From an uncultured Propionibacteriaceae bacterium (GTDB lineage Bacteria > Actinomycetota > Actinomycetes > Propionibacteriales > Propionibacteriaceae), in assembly GCA_937988865.1 (NCBI GenBank), contig CALKHV010000194.1, positions 1-9,667 of the forward strand: a stretch of DNA of 9,667 nt. Reading direction: 5' to 3'. Of the stretch, positions 4,469-9,667 are shown piece after piece. A program made the position numbers and the translations under genes. Numbering within the stretch: position 1 is the first letter of the stretch; every line of letters starts with the position of its first letter. The notes beneath the pieces were generated by a model that worked only from the letters and a program-made list of their open reading frames with translations, ran no database searches and was not told where the DNA came from.

Positions 4469-7048
4469 ATGCGCGAAGACACTTCAGGACGACGTCGGTT
4501 GCCGGGAGTGTTGACGCGCGCGATCGCGCTCATGGTCATGCTCCTGCTCACCACGGCCTCGCTCGGCACCGCAGCGCCCGCGGCGTCGGCGACGATCGTT
4601 GGCGAGGCCACGGGATGGGGTGCTCGCCCCGCGAGTTCTCCGCCGAAGGGTCTGACCGGCGTGACTGGGATCGCGGCGGGAGCGTCCCACACTCTGACAC
4701 TCGGCGAGGACGGCACCGTCGATGTCTGGAGCGACCCGATCTACATCGAGGTCCGGGTACCCGACGGCCTCTCCGGGGTGACCGCGGTAGCCGCCGCGTC
4801 CACCCACAGCATGGCACTCAAGTCCGACGGCACGGTGGTCGCCTGGGGCGGCATGAGGACAGGTCATACGATCACGCCCCCAGGCCTGACGGGCGTGACC
4901 GCAATCGCAGACGGGGCCTCCTTCTCTCTCGCGCTGACGTCCGATCGCACGGTGGTCGCATGGGGCGCCAACTACGCCGGCCAGACGGATGTACCGGCCG
5001 ATCTGTTCGAGGTGACCGCGATCTCGGCCGGTCCGGGCTTCGGCCTCGCACTCACCTCCGCCGGCACGGTCGTCGCCTGGGGTGACAACACCTATGGACA
5101 GACGAGCGTGCCCGAAGGGTTGTCAGGAGTGACCGCGATCGCCGCCGGCGAGAGCTTCAGCCTCGCGTTGAAGGCTGACGGCACAGTCGTCGCCTGGGGC
5201 TCCGACAGCGGCGGCACGATGACCGTCCCGGCGAGCCTGTCCGGGGTGACCGCGATCGCCGCCGGCGAGGGCCATGCCCTCGCGCTGAAGGGTGACGGCA
5301 CGGTCGTCGCATGGGGATTCAACTTCAGGGGCCAGACGAGTGTTCCAACCGGCCTCGCCCACGTGACCACGATCGCAGCCGGACGCAGCGAGAGCATGGC
5401 GCTCACGGACGCGGGCACGGTCGTCGCGTGGGGCGCGGGCAACTTCGGGCAAGCTGATCCGCCTCCAGACCTGTCGGGGGTAGCTGCCATTGCTGCAGGG
5501 CACGACCACAGTCTCGCGCTCAGGAGCGACGGCACGGTCGTTGCCTGGGGCTACAACTCAGTGGGACAGGCGAGCGTTCCGAGTGGCCTGTCAGGGGTGA
5601 CCGCGATCACCGCCGGTGAGGGCTTCAGTCTGGCCCTGAAGTCCGACGGCACAGTCGTCGGCTGGGGTGACAACTCGCTCGGTCAGACGGCGGTCCCCGA
5701 GGGCTTGTCCGGGGTGACTGCGATCGCCGCCGGACGCGACCATGGCATGGCGCTCACGTCCGCCGGCAAGGTCGTTGCCTGGGGGCCCTGGGGGTTGACT
5801 CGCGTGCCGACCGGCCTCTCGGGGGTGACCGCGATCTCCGCAGGGGTGTGGCACAGCCTCGCTCTGAAGGCCGACGGCACGGTCGTGCAGTGGCGTCAGT
5901 TCGGCCAGGGCGGGGCCGATGTGCCTGCGAGCCTCACCGGAGTGGTCGCGATCGCTGCTGCGACGTACCACAGCCTTGCCCTCACGTCCGACGGCACGGT
6001 TGTGGGGTGGGGCGGTAACTCCATGGGCGAACTCGACATTCCGGTCGGCCTCTCCGGCGTGATCGCCATCGCCGCCGGCGAGCACCACAGCCTTGCCCTC
6101 AAGTCTGACGGAACCGTCGTGGCCTGGGGCTTGAATGACCTCCATCAGGCCGACGTACCTGTTGACCTGAACGGGGTGGCGGCAATCGCCGCCGGTGGCA
6201 CCCACAGCCTCGCCCTGCGGGGCCTCCTGACTGCCACCCCGACGCCGACGATCACTGGCGTCACGAGGGTGAGCGGCATCCTGAGCGCAACGTCCGGCAC
6301 CTGGACCCCGTCGCCAGTGAGCCTGAGCTATCAATGGCGGCGCAACGGGGCAGCCATCGCGGCCGCGACCAGATCCAGCTACACGTTGGCCACCGCCGAC
6401 CTCGGCGCGAGGATCAGCGTCACGGTGACAGGATCAAAGCCTGGTTACACGACCATTGCCAAGACCTCGGGGTCGACTGCCGCAATCACGGCGGCAGCCC
6501 CTCTGACGGCCACCCCGACCCCGACGATCACCGGCATCACGAGGGTGAGCGGGATCCTGACGGCCCGACCAGGCACCTGGTCCCCGTCGCCGGTCACCCT
6601 CACCTACCAGTGGCGGCGCAACGGGGCACCCATCACCGGAGCAACGAAGCCCACGTACACACTGGCCGCGTCCGACCTGGGAAGCCGCCTGACGGTGACA
6701 GTCAGGGGATCCAAACCCGGATACAAGCCCGTGTCAAAGTCCTCTGCAGGAACTGTGGCGATCACCAGCGCGGCCTCGCTGACCGCCACTCCCACCCCGA
6801 CGATCAGCGGAACCACCCGGGTTGGGTACGTGCTGACCGCCCGTCCGGGCACTTGGTCGCCGGCGCCGGTCACGTTGAGCTATCAGTGGCGCCGCAACGG
6901 GGCACCCATCACGGCCGCGACGAGGGCCACCTACACCCTCGCCACTGCCGATCTGGGAGCCCGGATCACGGTGACGGTCAAGGGATCCAAACCCGGGTAC
7001 AAGACGTCGACGAGGACGTCCGTGGCCACCACGTACGTCACCAGGTGA
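4469..7048 (+). CDS. Secreted RCC1/BLIP-II-like propeller protein with three Ig-like repeats
   Basis: An 859-aa secreted protein. Residues 1-41 form a long Sec signal peptide: a basic N-region (RRR, R17), a hydrophobic core at about 18-33 and probable cleavage after A39-S40-A41. Residues 42-584 are RCC1-type blades with consensus GLSGVTAIAAG..HSLALKSDG then TVVAWG.N..GQT.VP. There is a leading half-unit (42-60), thirteen full units (61-565, all 39 aa except unit 10, 37 aa) and a closing half-unit (566-584), giving fourteen blades. Classical RCC1 repeats are longer (about 50-60 aa); these short blades and half-unit ends match BLIP-II, the Streptomyces beta-lactamase inhibitor with seven blades. 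Residues 587-859 are three 92-aa Ig-like repeats with a conserved YQWRRNG core. No LPXTG signal, transmembrane anchor or catalytic motif is visible, so binding or adhesion is more likely than catalysis; the target is unknown. ATG 4469 is supported by GGAAGGG 6 nt upstream. Confidence 0.92.
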   Translation: MREDTSGRRRLPGVLTRAIALMVMLLLTTASLGTAAPAASATIVGEATGWGARPASSPPKGLTGVTGIAAGASHTLTLGEDGTVDVWSDPIYIEVRVPDGLSGVTAVAAASTHSMALKSDGTVVAWGGMRTGHTITPPGLTGVTAIADGASFSLALTSDRTVVAWGANYAGQTDVPADLFEVTAISAGPGFGLALTSAGTVVAWGDNTYGQTSVPEGLSGVTAIAAGESFSLALKADGTVVAWGSDSGGTMTVPASLSGVTAIAAGEGHALALKGDGTVVAWGFNFRGQTSVPTGLAHVTTIAAGRSESMALTDAGTVVAWGAGNFGQADPPPDLSGVAAIAAGHDHSLALRSDGTVVAWGYNSVGQASVPSGLSGVTAITAGEGFSLALKSDGTVVGWGDNSLGQTAVPEGLSGVTAIAAGRDHGMALTSAGKVVAWGPWGLTRVPTGLSGVTAISAGVWHSLALKADGTVVQWRQFGQGGADVPASLTGVVAIAAATYHSLALTSDGTVVGWGGNSMGELDIPVGLSGVIAIAAGEHHSLALKSDGTVVAWGLNDLHQADVPVDLNGVAAIAAGGTHSLALRGLLTATPTPTITGVTRVSGILSATSGTWTPSPVSLSYQWRRNGAAIAAATRSSYTLATADLGARISVTVTGSKPGYTTIAKTSGSTAAITAAAPLTATPTPTITGITRVSGILTARPGTWSPSPVTLTYQWRRNGAPITGATKPTYTLAASDLGSRLTVTVRGSKPGYKPVSKSSAGTVAITSAASLTATPTPTISGTTRVGYVLTARPGTWSPAPVTLSYQWRRNGAPITAATRATYTLATADLGARITVTVKGSKPGYKTSTRTSVATTYVTR
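4649..6220 (+). repeat. Coding array of 13 full and one half 117-bp RCC1-type units
   Basis: Unit starts by residue are 61, 100, 139, 178, 217, 256, 295, 334, 373, 412, 449, 488, 527 and 566 (half). Every full unit is 117 bp except unit 10 (111 bp), which lost two residues in the loop between the VVAWG strand and the VP turn. The most degenerate units are 1 (VDVWS replaces VVAWG) and 11 (VVQWR). Units are similar but none is identical at the DNA level, so the array looks old rather than freshly expanded. Long open frames on the opposite strand in this stretch are by-products of the repeat. Confidence 0.9.
6227..7045 (+). repeat. Three tandem 276-bp units encoding Ig-like domains
   Basis: Units lie at 6227-6502, 6503-6778 and 6779-7045 (residues 587-678, 679-770, 771-859; the last is three residues shorter, ending at the stop codon). 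Each begins LTATPTPTI, has a GTW-SP turn, the YQWRRNGA core, TYTLA..DLG.R..VTV and ends near GSKPGYK. Such repeats are common as C-terminal extensions of secreted actinobacterial proteins. They are close to each other in DNA as well as protein, indicating tandem duplication within this gene. Confidence 0.9.
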
Positions 7049-7055
7049 CCTGACG
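7036..7055. other. Overlapping short palindromes at a convergent gene junction
   Basis: Around the propeller gene's stop, GTCACC-A-GGTGAC (7037-7049) overlaps CAGGT-G-ACCTG (7042-7052), and CGTCA (7036-7040) can pair with TGACG (7051-7055). These are alternative small hairpins with no T-run on either strand. They occupy much of the 16-nt gap between convergent stops, so they are the only candidate for a bidirectional terminator, but a weak one. Confidence 0.2.
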
Positions 7056-7064
7056 CAGCAGGCG

Positions 7065-8846
7065 TTAGGCCCCTCGTCGCGGACGTCCGTCCAGCTCGTG
7101 GAGCGTGTGCCCAGCTGACTCGGCAGCCGCAGCGTCCACGAGGTCGTCGGTGATGGTGTGGCGCCCGACGATGATGTCGTCCTCGCCGGCCGCGGCGTCC
7201 CGTTCGGCGATCTGTGCGTGGGCCGACTGGCTCGACAGCGTCAGGTTGGGCAGGAAGGCGAGGATCAGCACCCCGAAGGCGCAGACCAGCGCGCCGAGCA
7301 GGAACACCAACGACATCGACTCGCTGAACCCCACCTTGATCGGATGGCTGAAGACCGGGGCCAGACGGGTGAGCACCGAGGTGTCCTGCAGCAGGCCGCT
7401 GATGGCGTCCCCGGCTGAACCCAGCGACTTCACGAAGGCGAGGTTGTCGGGATTGGCGAGGATCACCGGATCCTTGGTGGCGGCCTGGAACTCAGGCGTC
7501 GCCGCCGCAGTCTGGAATGCCGTGGCGATGTTCCCGGGGAGGCGGTCGAACAGCACCGACAGGAAGACCGCGACACCGAGCGTGCCACCGATCTGACGGA
7601 AGAACGTCGCGGACGCCGTCGCCATGCCGATCTCGCGCGGGTCGACGGACGCCTGCACCGCGAGGGTCAGGGGCTGCATCGTGTTGCCCAGGCCGAGGCC
7701 GAAGATGAACATCCAGATCATGACCTGCCACAGGGGGGTGTCTGCGGTGATGCGGCTGAGGAGCAGCAGGGCCGTGACCATGAGGCTGATGCCGATGATC
7801 GGGAAGACCTTCACCTTGCCGGTGCGGCTCATCAACTGGCCCGACACGACGGACGCCAGCATGATGCCGACCACCATCGGGAGCATCTGGAAGCCGGATT
7901 CGGTCGGCGATGAACCGTGGACGATCTGCAGGTACTGCGGGATGACCATCATGCCGCCGAACATGCCCGAACCCAGGACGAACGAGCCCGAGATGGCGAT
8001 GGCGATGGTGCGGTTGCTGAAGATCCGCAGGGGGATGAGTGCGTCGTCGCCCATGGCCCGCTCGACGAAGAGGAAGGCGGCGATGCCGAACAGGCCGATG
8101 CCGTAGCACGCCCAGGCGGCGGCGGACGTCCAGCCCCAGGTGCGTCCCTGTTCGGCGATGATGAGCAGCGGCACGAGTGCGACGACCAGCGAGACGGCGC
8201 CCCACCAGTCGATGCGGGAGTCCTGGCGGTACTGCTTCAGGTGGAGCGTCCGCGTGACGACGATGGCGGCCACGATGCCCAGCGGAACGTTGATGAGGAA
8301 CACCCAACGCCACCCGGTGATGCCGAGGACGGTGCCGGCGTCGGCGAAGAAGCCACCGATGATCGGGCCCAGGACGCTCGAGGTGCCGAACACGGCGAGG
8401 AAGTAGCCCTGGTAGCGAGCGCGCTCACGCGGCGGGACGATGTCGCCGATGATCGCCAGCGCCAGGGAGAACAGGCCACCTGCGCCGAGGCCCTGGATGG
8501 CGCGGAAGGCGGCCAGGGAGTACATCGACCACGCGAAGGTGCAGGCCAGCGAGCCGAGCACGAAGATCACGATGCCGGTGAGGAAGAACCTCTTGCGCCC
8601 GTAGATGTCGGAGAGCTTCCCGTACAGGGGGGTCGAGATCGTCGAGGTGATGAGGTAGGCCGTCGTGACCCAGGCCTGGGCGGAGTAGCCCTGCAAGTCG
8701 TCGGCGATGGTCTTGATCGCGGTCCCGACGACGTTCTGGTCGAGGGCTGCGAGGAACATGCCCATCATGAGTCCGAGCATGATGGTGGTGATCTGGCGGT
8801 GGGTCAACTCCCCCGAGGCGGGCAGTGGTGCGGTGGTGGCGGACAT
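7065..8846 (-). CDS. MFS drug exporter, DHA2 (14-TM, EmrB/QacA type)
   Basis: A 593-aa inner-membrane proton antiporter of the DHA2 branch of the major facilitator superfamily, probably exporting drugs or other toxic hydrophobic compounds. Visible motifs are D36 in TM1 (AALDQNVVGTA), motif A GKLSDIYGRK (76-85), motif B RAIQGLGAG (115-123), the antiporter motif C GTSSVLGPIIGG (154-165) and the DHA2 hallmark GWRWVFLINVPLG (178-190). Hydrophobicity supports 14 helices, with an extracytoplasmic loop at about 435-505 before the last one and a polar cytoplasmic tail of about 58 residues. The ATG at 8846 is chosen over the longer open frame to 8987 because AGGAG lies 4 nt before it, and the extension overlaps marR and is not protein-like. 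It follows marR by 46 nt on the same strand and is probably its regulatory target, as in emrRAB-type loci. The specific substrate cannot be told. Confidence 0.93.
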   Translation of the reverse strand: MSATTAPLPASGELTHRQITTIMLGLMMGMFLAALDQNVVGTAIKTIADDLQGYSAQAWVTTAYLITSTISTPLYGKLSDIYGRKRFFLTGIVIFVLGSLACTFAWSMYSLAAFRAIQGLGAGGLFSLALAIIGDIVPPRERARYQGYFLAVFGTSSVLGPIIGGFFADAGTVLGITGWRWVFLINVPLGIVAAIVVTRTLHLKQYRQDSRIDWWGAVSLVVALVPLLIIAEQGRTWGWTSAAAWACYGIGLFGIAAFLFVERAMGDDALIPLRIFSNRTIAIAISGSFVLGSGMFGGMMVIPQYLQIVHGSSPTESGFQMLPMVVGIMLASVVSGQLMSRTGKVKVFPIIGISLMVTALLLLSRITADTPLWQVMIWMFIFGLGLGNTMQPLTLAVQASVDPREIGMATASATFFRQIGGTLGVAVFLSVLFDRLPGNIATAFQTAAATPEFQAATKDPVILANPDNLAFVKSLGSAGDAISGLLQDTSVLTRLAPVFSHPIKVGFSESMSLVFLLGALVCAFGVLILAFLPNLTLSSQSAHAQIAERDAAAGEDDIIVGRHTITDDLVDAAAAESAGHTLHELDGRPRRGA

Positions 8847-8850
8847 GGTT

Positions 8851-8855
8851 CTCCT
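8851..8855 (-). promoter_or_regulatory. Ribosome binding site of the DHA2 exporter
   Basis: AGGAG on the minus strand, 4 nt before the ATG at 8846, in the 46-nt marR-exporter gap. It fixes the start. I see no promoter or second copy of the marR operator in this gap, which supports co-transcription from the marR promoter. Confidence 0.65.
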
Positions 8856-8892
8856 GGTGTGTGGCGGTGGGGCAAATGGCTGGCGGACGGGG

Positions 8893-9387
8893 TCAGGAGG
8901 TCTGCGCCGGTCGGCACAGCTCCAGGTAGTCCCGCTCGACGGCATCGCCGAGTCGTTCGAGGTAGGTGTGGAAGGAGCGGATGTCATCGAGCGACCAACC
9001 GTGGAGGAAGCCGGCGAACCAGGTGGCCCGCTGTCGGCGCATGCGATCCAGCGAGGCCCTCCCCTCGTCGGTCAACTCGACGACCTGGGCTCGCCGGTCA
9101 TTGGGATCGGGATGCTTGGTCACGAGACCGAGGCGCGTCAGTTGCGTGACCTGGCGCGAGATGGTCGAGATGTCGGACGCGACCTTCTCGGCGATGATCC
9201 CGACCCGAATCGGGCCGGACTCGATGGAGAACAGCAACGGGACATGGGCGATGTCGAGATCGAACTCCTTCAGCGGCGCGTGGTGGCGGTAGGCCTTGAG
9301 GAGCTTGGACGCCCGCATGATGGCATTCGAGAGCGCCATGGCCTCGTCCATGTCGAGACCCTCGGGCAGACTGCGTTCGTCATTCAT
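8893..9387 (-). CDS. MarR family transcriptional regulator
   Basis: A 164-aa cytoplasmic winged-helix regulator of the MarR family, which acts as a dimer on palindromic operators and is usually released by small phenolic or drug-like ligands. The N-terminal dimerisation helix spans about 14-37. The winged helix covers about 55-108: IRVGIIAEKVA, the recognition helix SDISTISRQVTQLTRLGLV (71-89), and the wing DPNDRRAQVVELTDEG (94-109) with the family's D-x-R signature and closing LT-x-G. C-terminal helices (about 110-157) complete the dimer interface. Length is normal. The start at 9387 is the only ATG in frame, and no Shine-Dalgarno precedes it; a good -10 (TATGAT) ends 8 nt upstream, so the mRNA is probably leaderless. 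The perfect palindrome overlapping that -10 suggests autorepression. It is first gene of an operon with the DHA2 exporter and probably its repressor; the ligand is unknown. Confidence 0.94.
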   Translation of the reverse strand: MNDERSLPEGLDMDEAMALSNAIMRASKLLKAYRHHAPLKEFDLDIAHVPLLFSIESGPIRVGIIAEKVASDISTISRQVTQLTRLGLVTKHPDPNDRRAQVVELTDEGRASLDRMRRQRATWFAGFLHGWSLDDIRSFHTYLERLGDAVERDYLELCRPAQTS

Positions 9388-9391
9388 TTGC

Positions 9392-9404
9392 TTGTATCAT
9401 ACAA
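9392..9404. promoter_or_regulatory. Probable MarR operator
   Basis: TTGTATCATACAA is a perfect 6-bp inverted repeat around one central base, in an A/T-rich island within a high-GC window, 5 bases upstream of the marR start codon. Size and TTG...CAA ends match MarR-family operators. It fully overlaps the -10 of marR, so binding would block RNA polymerase. No second copy is seen in the window. Confidence 0.7.
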
Positions 9405-9425
9405 ATACTTGCGCGAACGGTGCAA
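9396..9425 (-). promoter_or_regulatory. marR promoter
   Basis: On the minus strand, -10 TATGAT occupies 9401-9396 (5 of 6 to TATAAT) and a partial -35 TTGCAC occupies 9425-9420, with an 18-nt spacer. The predicted start falls one or two bases before the ATG at 9387, giving a leaderless or nearly leaderless transcript. The -10 lies inside the operator palindrome. Confidence 0.55.
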
Positions 9426-9450
9426 TCCGGGCGAGCGGCCGGGCGTCCGC

Positions 9451-9667
9451 CTACAGCGGAAGGCGGCGGAAGATCGGCCCGGGGACGTGCTTGAGCGCGA
9501 ACATCACCGGCTGGAAGATGCGAGGCGACCAGATGATGCGTCGGTCCGCGTCCACTCCCCTGACGACGTCGGCGGCCACCTGGGAGGCTTCGACCGCGAG
9601 AGGCAGGGCCTCGCGTCCGTCGGTCATCGACGTGCGCACGAATCCGGGACGAACGACGTGGACGCGC
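9451..9667 (-). CDS. SDR oxidoreductase, C-terminal part (DprE2-like)
   Basis: The last 71 residues of a gene that continues beyond the right edge; the N-terminal Rossmann fold and catalytic Tyr-x-x-x-Lys are not in the window. The visible part begins RVHVVRPGFVRTSMTDG, the classical SDR segment after strand beta-6 (RPGxVxTxM), and continues to a C-terminus ending HVPGPIFRRLPL. From memory, this end, with a W-x-P before a hydrophobic helix and a final IFRxLP, closely resembles DprE2, the NADH-dependent enzyme that reduces decaprenylphosphoryl-2-keto-ribose to the arabinose donor for cell-wall arabinan. That would suit an actinobacterium, and a partner dprE1 would be expected outside the window. 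It could instead be another SDR of the same subfamily. It is read in the same direction as marR, which starts 63 nt after its stop from its own promoter. Confidence 0.82.
   Translation of the reverse strand, partial: RVHVVRPGFVRTSMTDGREALPLAVEASQVAADVVRGVDADRRIIWSPRIFQPVMFALKHVPGPIFRRLPL

Noticed and set aside
4649..6220. A regular tandem array of about 117 bp considered as CRISPR or non-coding satellite repeat.
   Set aside because: The period is an exact multiple of three, the frame stays open throughout, and variation respects a protein consensus of RCC1 type.
4469..6220. Reading the propeller as a eukaryotic-type RCC1 nucleotide-exchange factor or a direct beta-lactamase inhibitor.
   Set aside because: The protein is secreted and its blades are shorter than classical RCC1, so an exchange-factor role is implausible; the BLIP-II contact-like positions are mostly not aromatic, so inhibitor function cannot be asserted.
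5092..6334. Several minus-strand open frames with repetitive protein inside the propeller gene.
   Set aside because: Their periodicity simply mirrors the 117-bp repeat of the sense gene; no start signals or protein-like features.
7917..9149. A 410-aa plus-strand open frame across the DHA2 exporter and marR.
   Set aside because: It runs antisense through two well-recognised genes and its translation is low-complexity (D/E/G/R/H-rich).
9429..9470. Possible terminator hairpin around the SDR stop (TCCGC at 9446-9450 with GCGGA at 9456-9460, or CCGCC with GGCGG).
   Set aside because: Stems are only five pairs, mutually exclusive, overlap the coding end and lack a T-run.

Overview
The window reads as the chromosome of a high-GC Gram-positive bacterium (Actinobacteria). 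The evidence is strong G/C bias at third codon positions, GTG starts, several genes with no Shine-Dalgarno but a -10-like hexamer just before the start codon (a leaderless pattern common in actinobacteria), and family content (MMPL exporter, DUF2079 membrane protein, DHA2 exporter, DprE2-like SDR, secreted protein with Ig-like 'YQWRRNG' repeats). I cannot assign a genus. I see no tRNA, rRNA, CRISPR array, transposase, integrase or phage gene.

Layout: 79-2226 (-) encodes a complete 12-TM MMPL/RND-type exporter, with a possible hairpin terminator just past its stop. A 147-nt divergent intergenic region with an imperfect dyad separates it from a short plus-strand unit: a 173-aa lipoprotein of unknown function (2374-2895) and, 21 nt later, a 486-aa DUF2079 polytopic membrane protein, probably of GT-C glycosyltransferase type (2917-4377). 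After a 91-nt gap holding a candidate promoter, a stem-loop and a good Shine-Dalgarno comes the most distinctive gene, 4469-7048 (+). It encodes an 859-aa secreted protein of fourteen short RCC1-type propeller blades (about 39 aa each, as in the beta-lactamase inhibitor BLIP-II) followed by three nearly identical 92-aa Ig-like repeats. It converges, with only 16 nt between stop codons, on a minus-strand drug-efflux operon: a MarR regulator (8893-9387) followed by a 14-TM DHA2 exporter (7065-8846). A perfect 13-bp palindrome overlapping the marR -10 is a probable autoregulatory operator. The last 217 nt hold the C-terminal end of an SDR oxidoreductase resembling DprE2.

Together this is a cell-envelope and export neighbourhood: two unrelated exporters, a membrane protein probably acting on lipid-linked sugars, a lipoprotein, a secreted repeat protein and an SDR that may belong to cell-wall arabinan precursor synthesis. 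The only clear regulatory circuit is MarR with the DHA2 exporter. I found no convincing new multi-gene system. The best candidate for novelty is the 14-blade BLIP-II-like protein, whose blade count and half-blade ends suggest two fused seven-bladed propellers.
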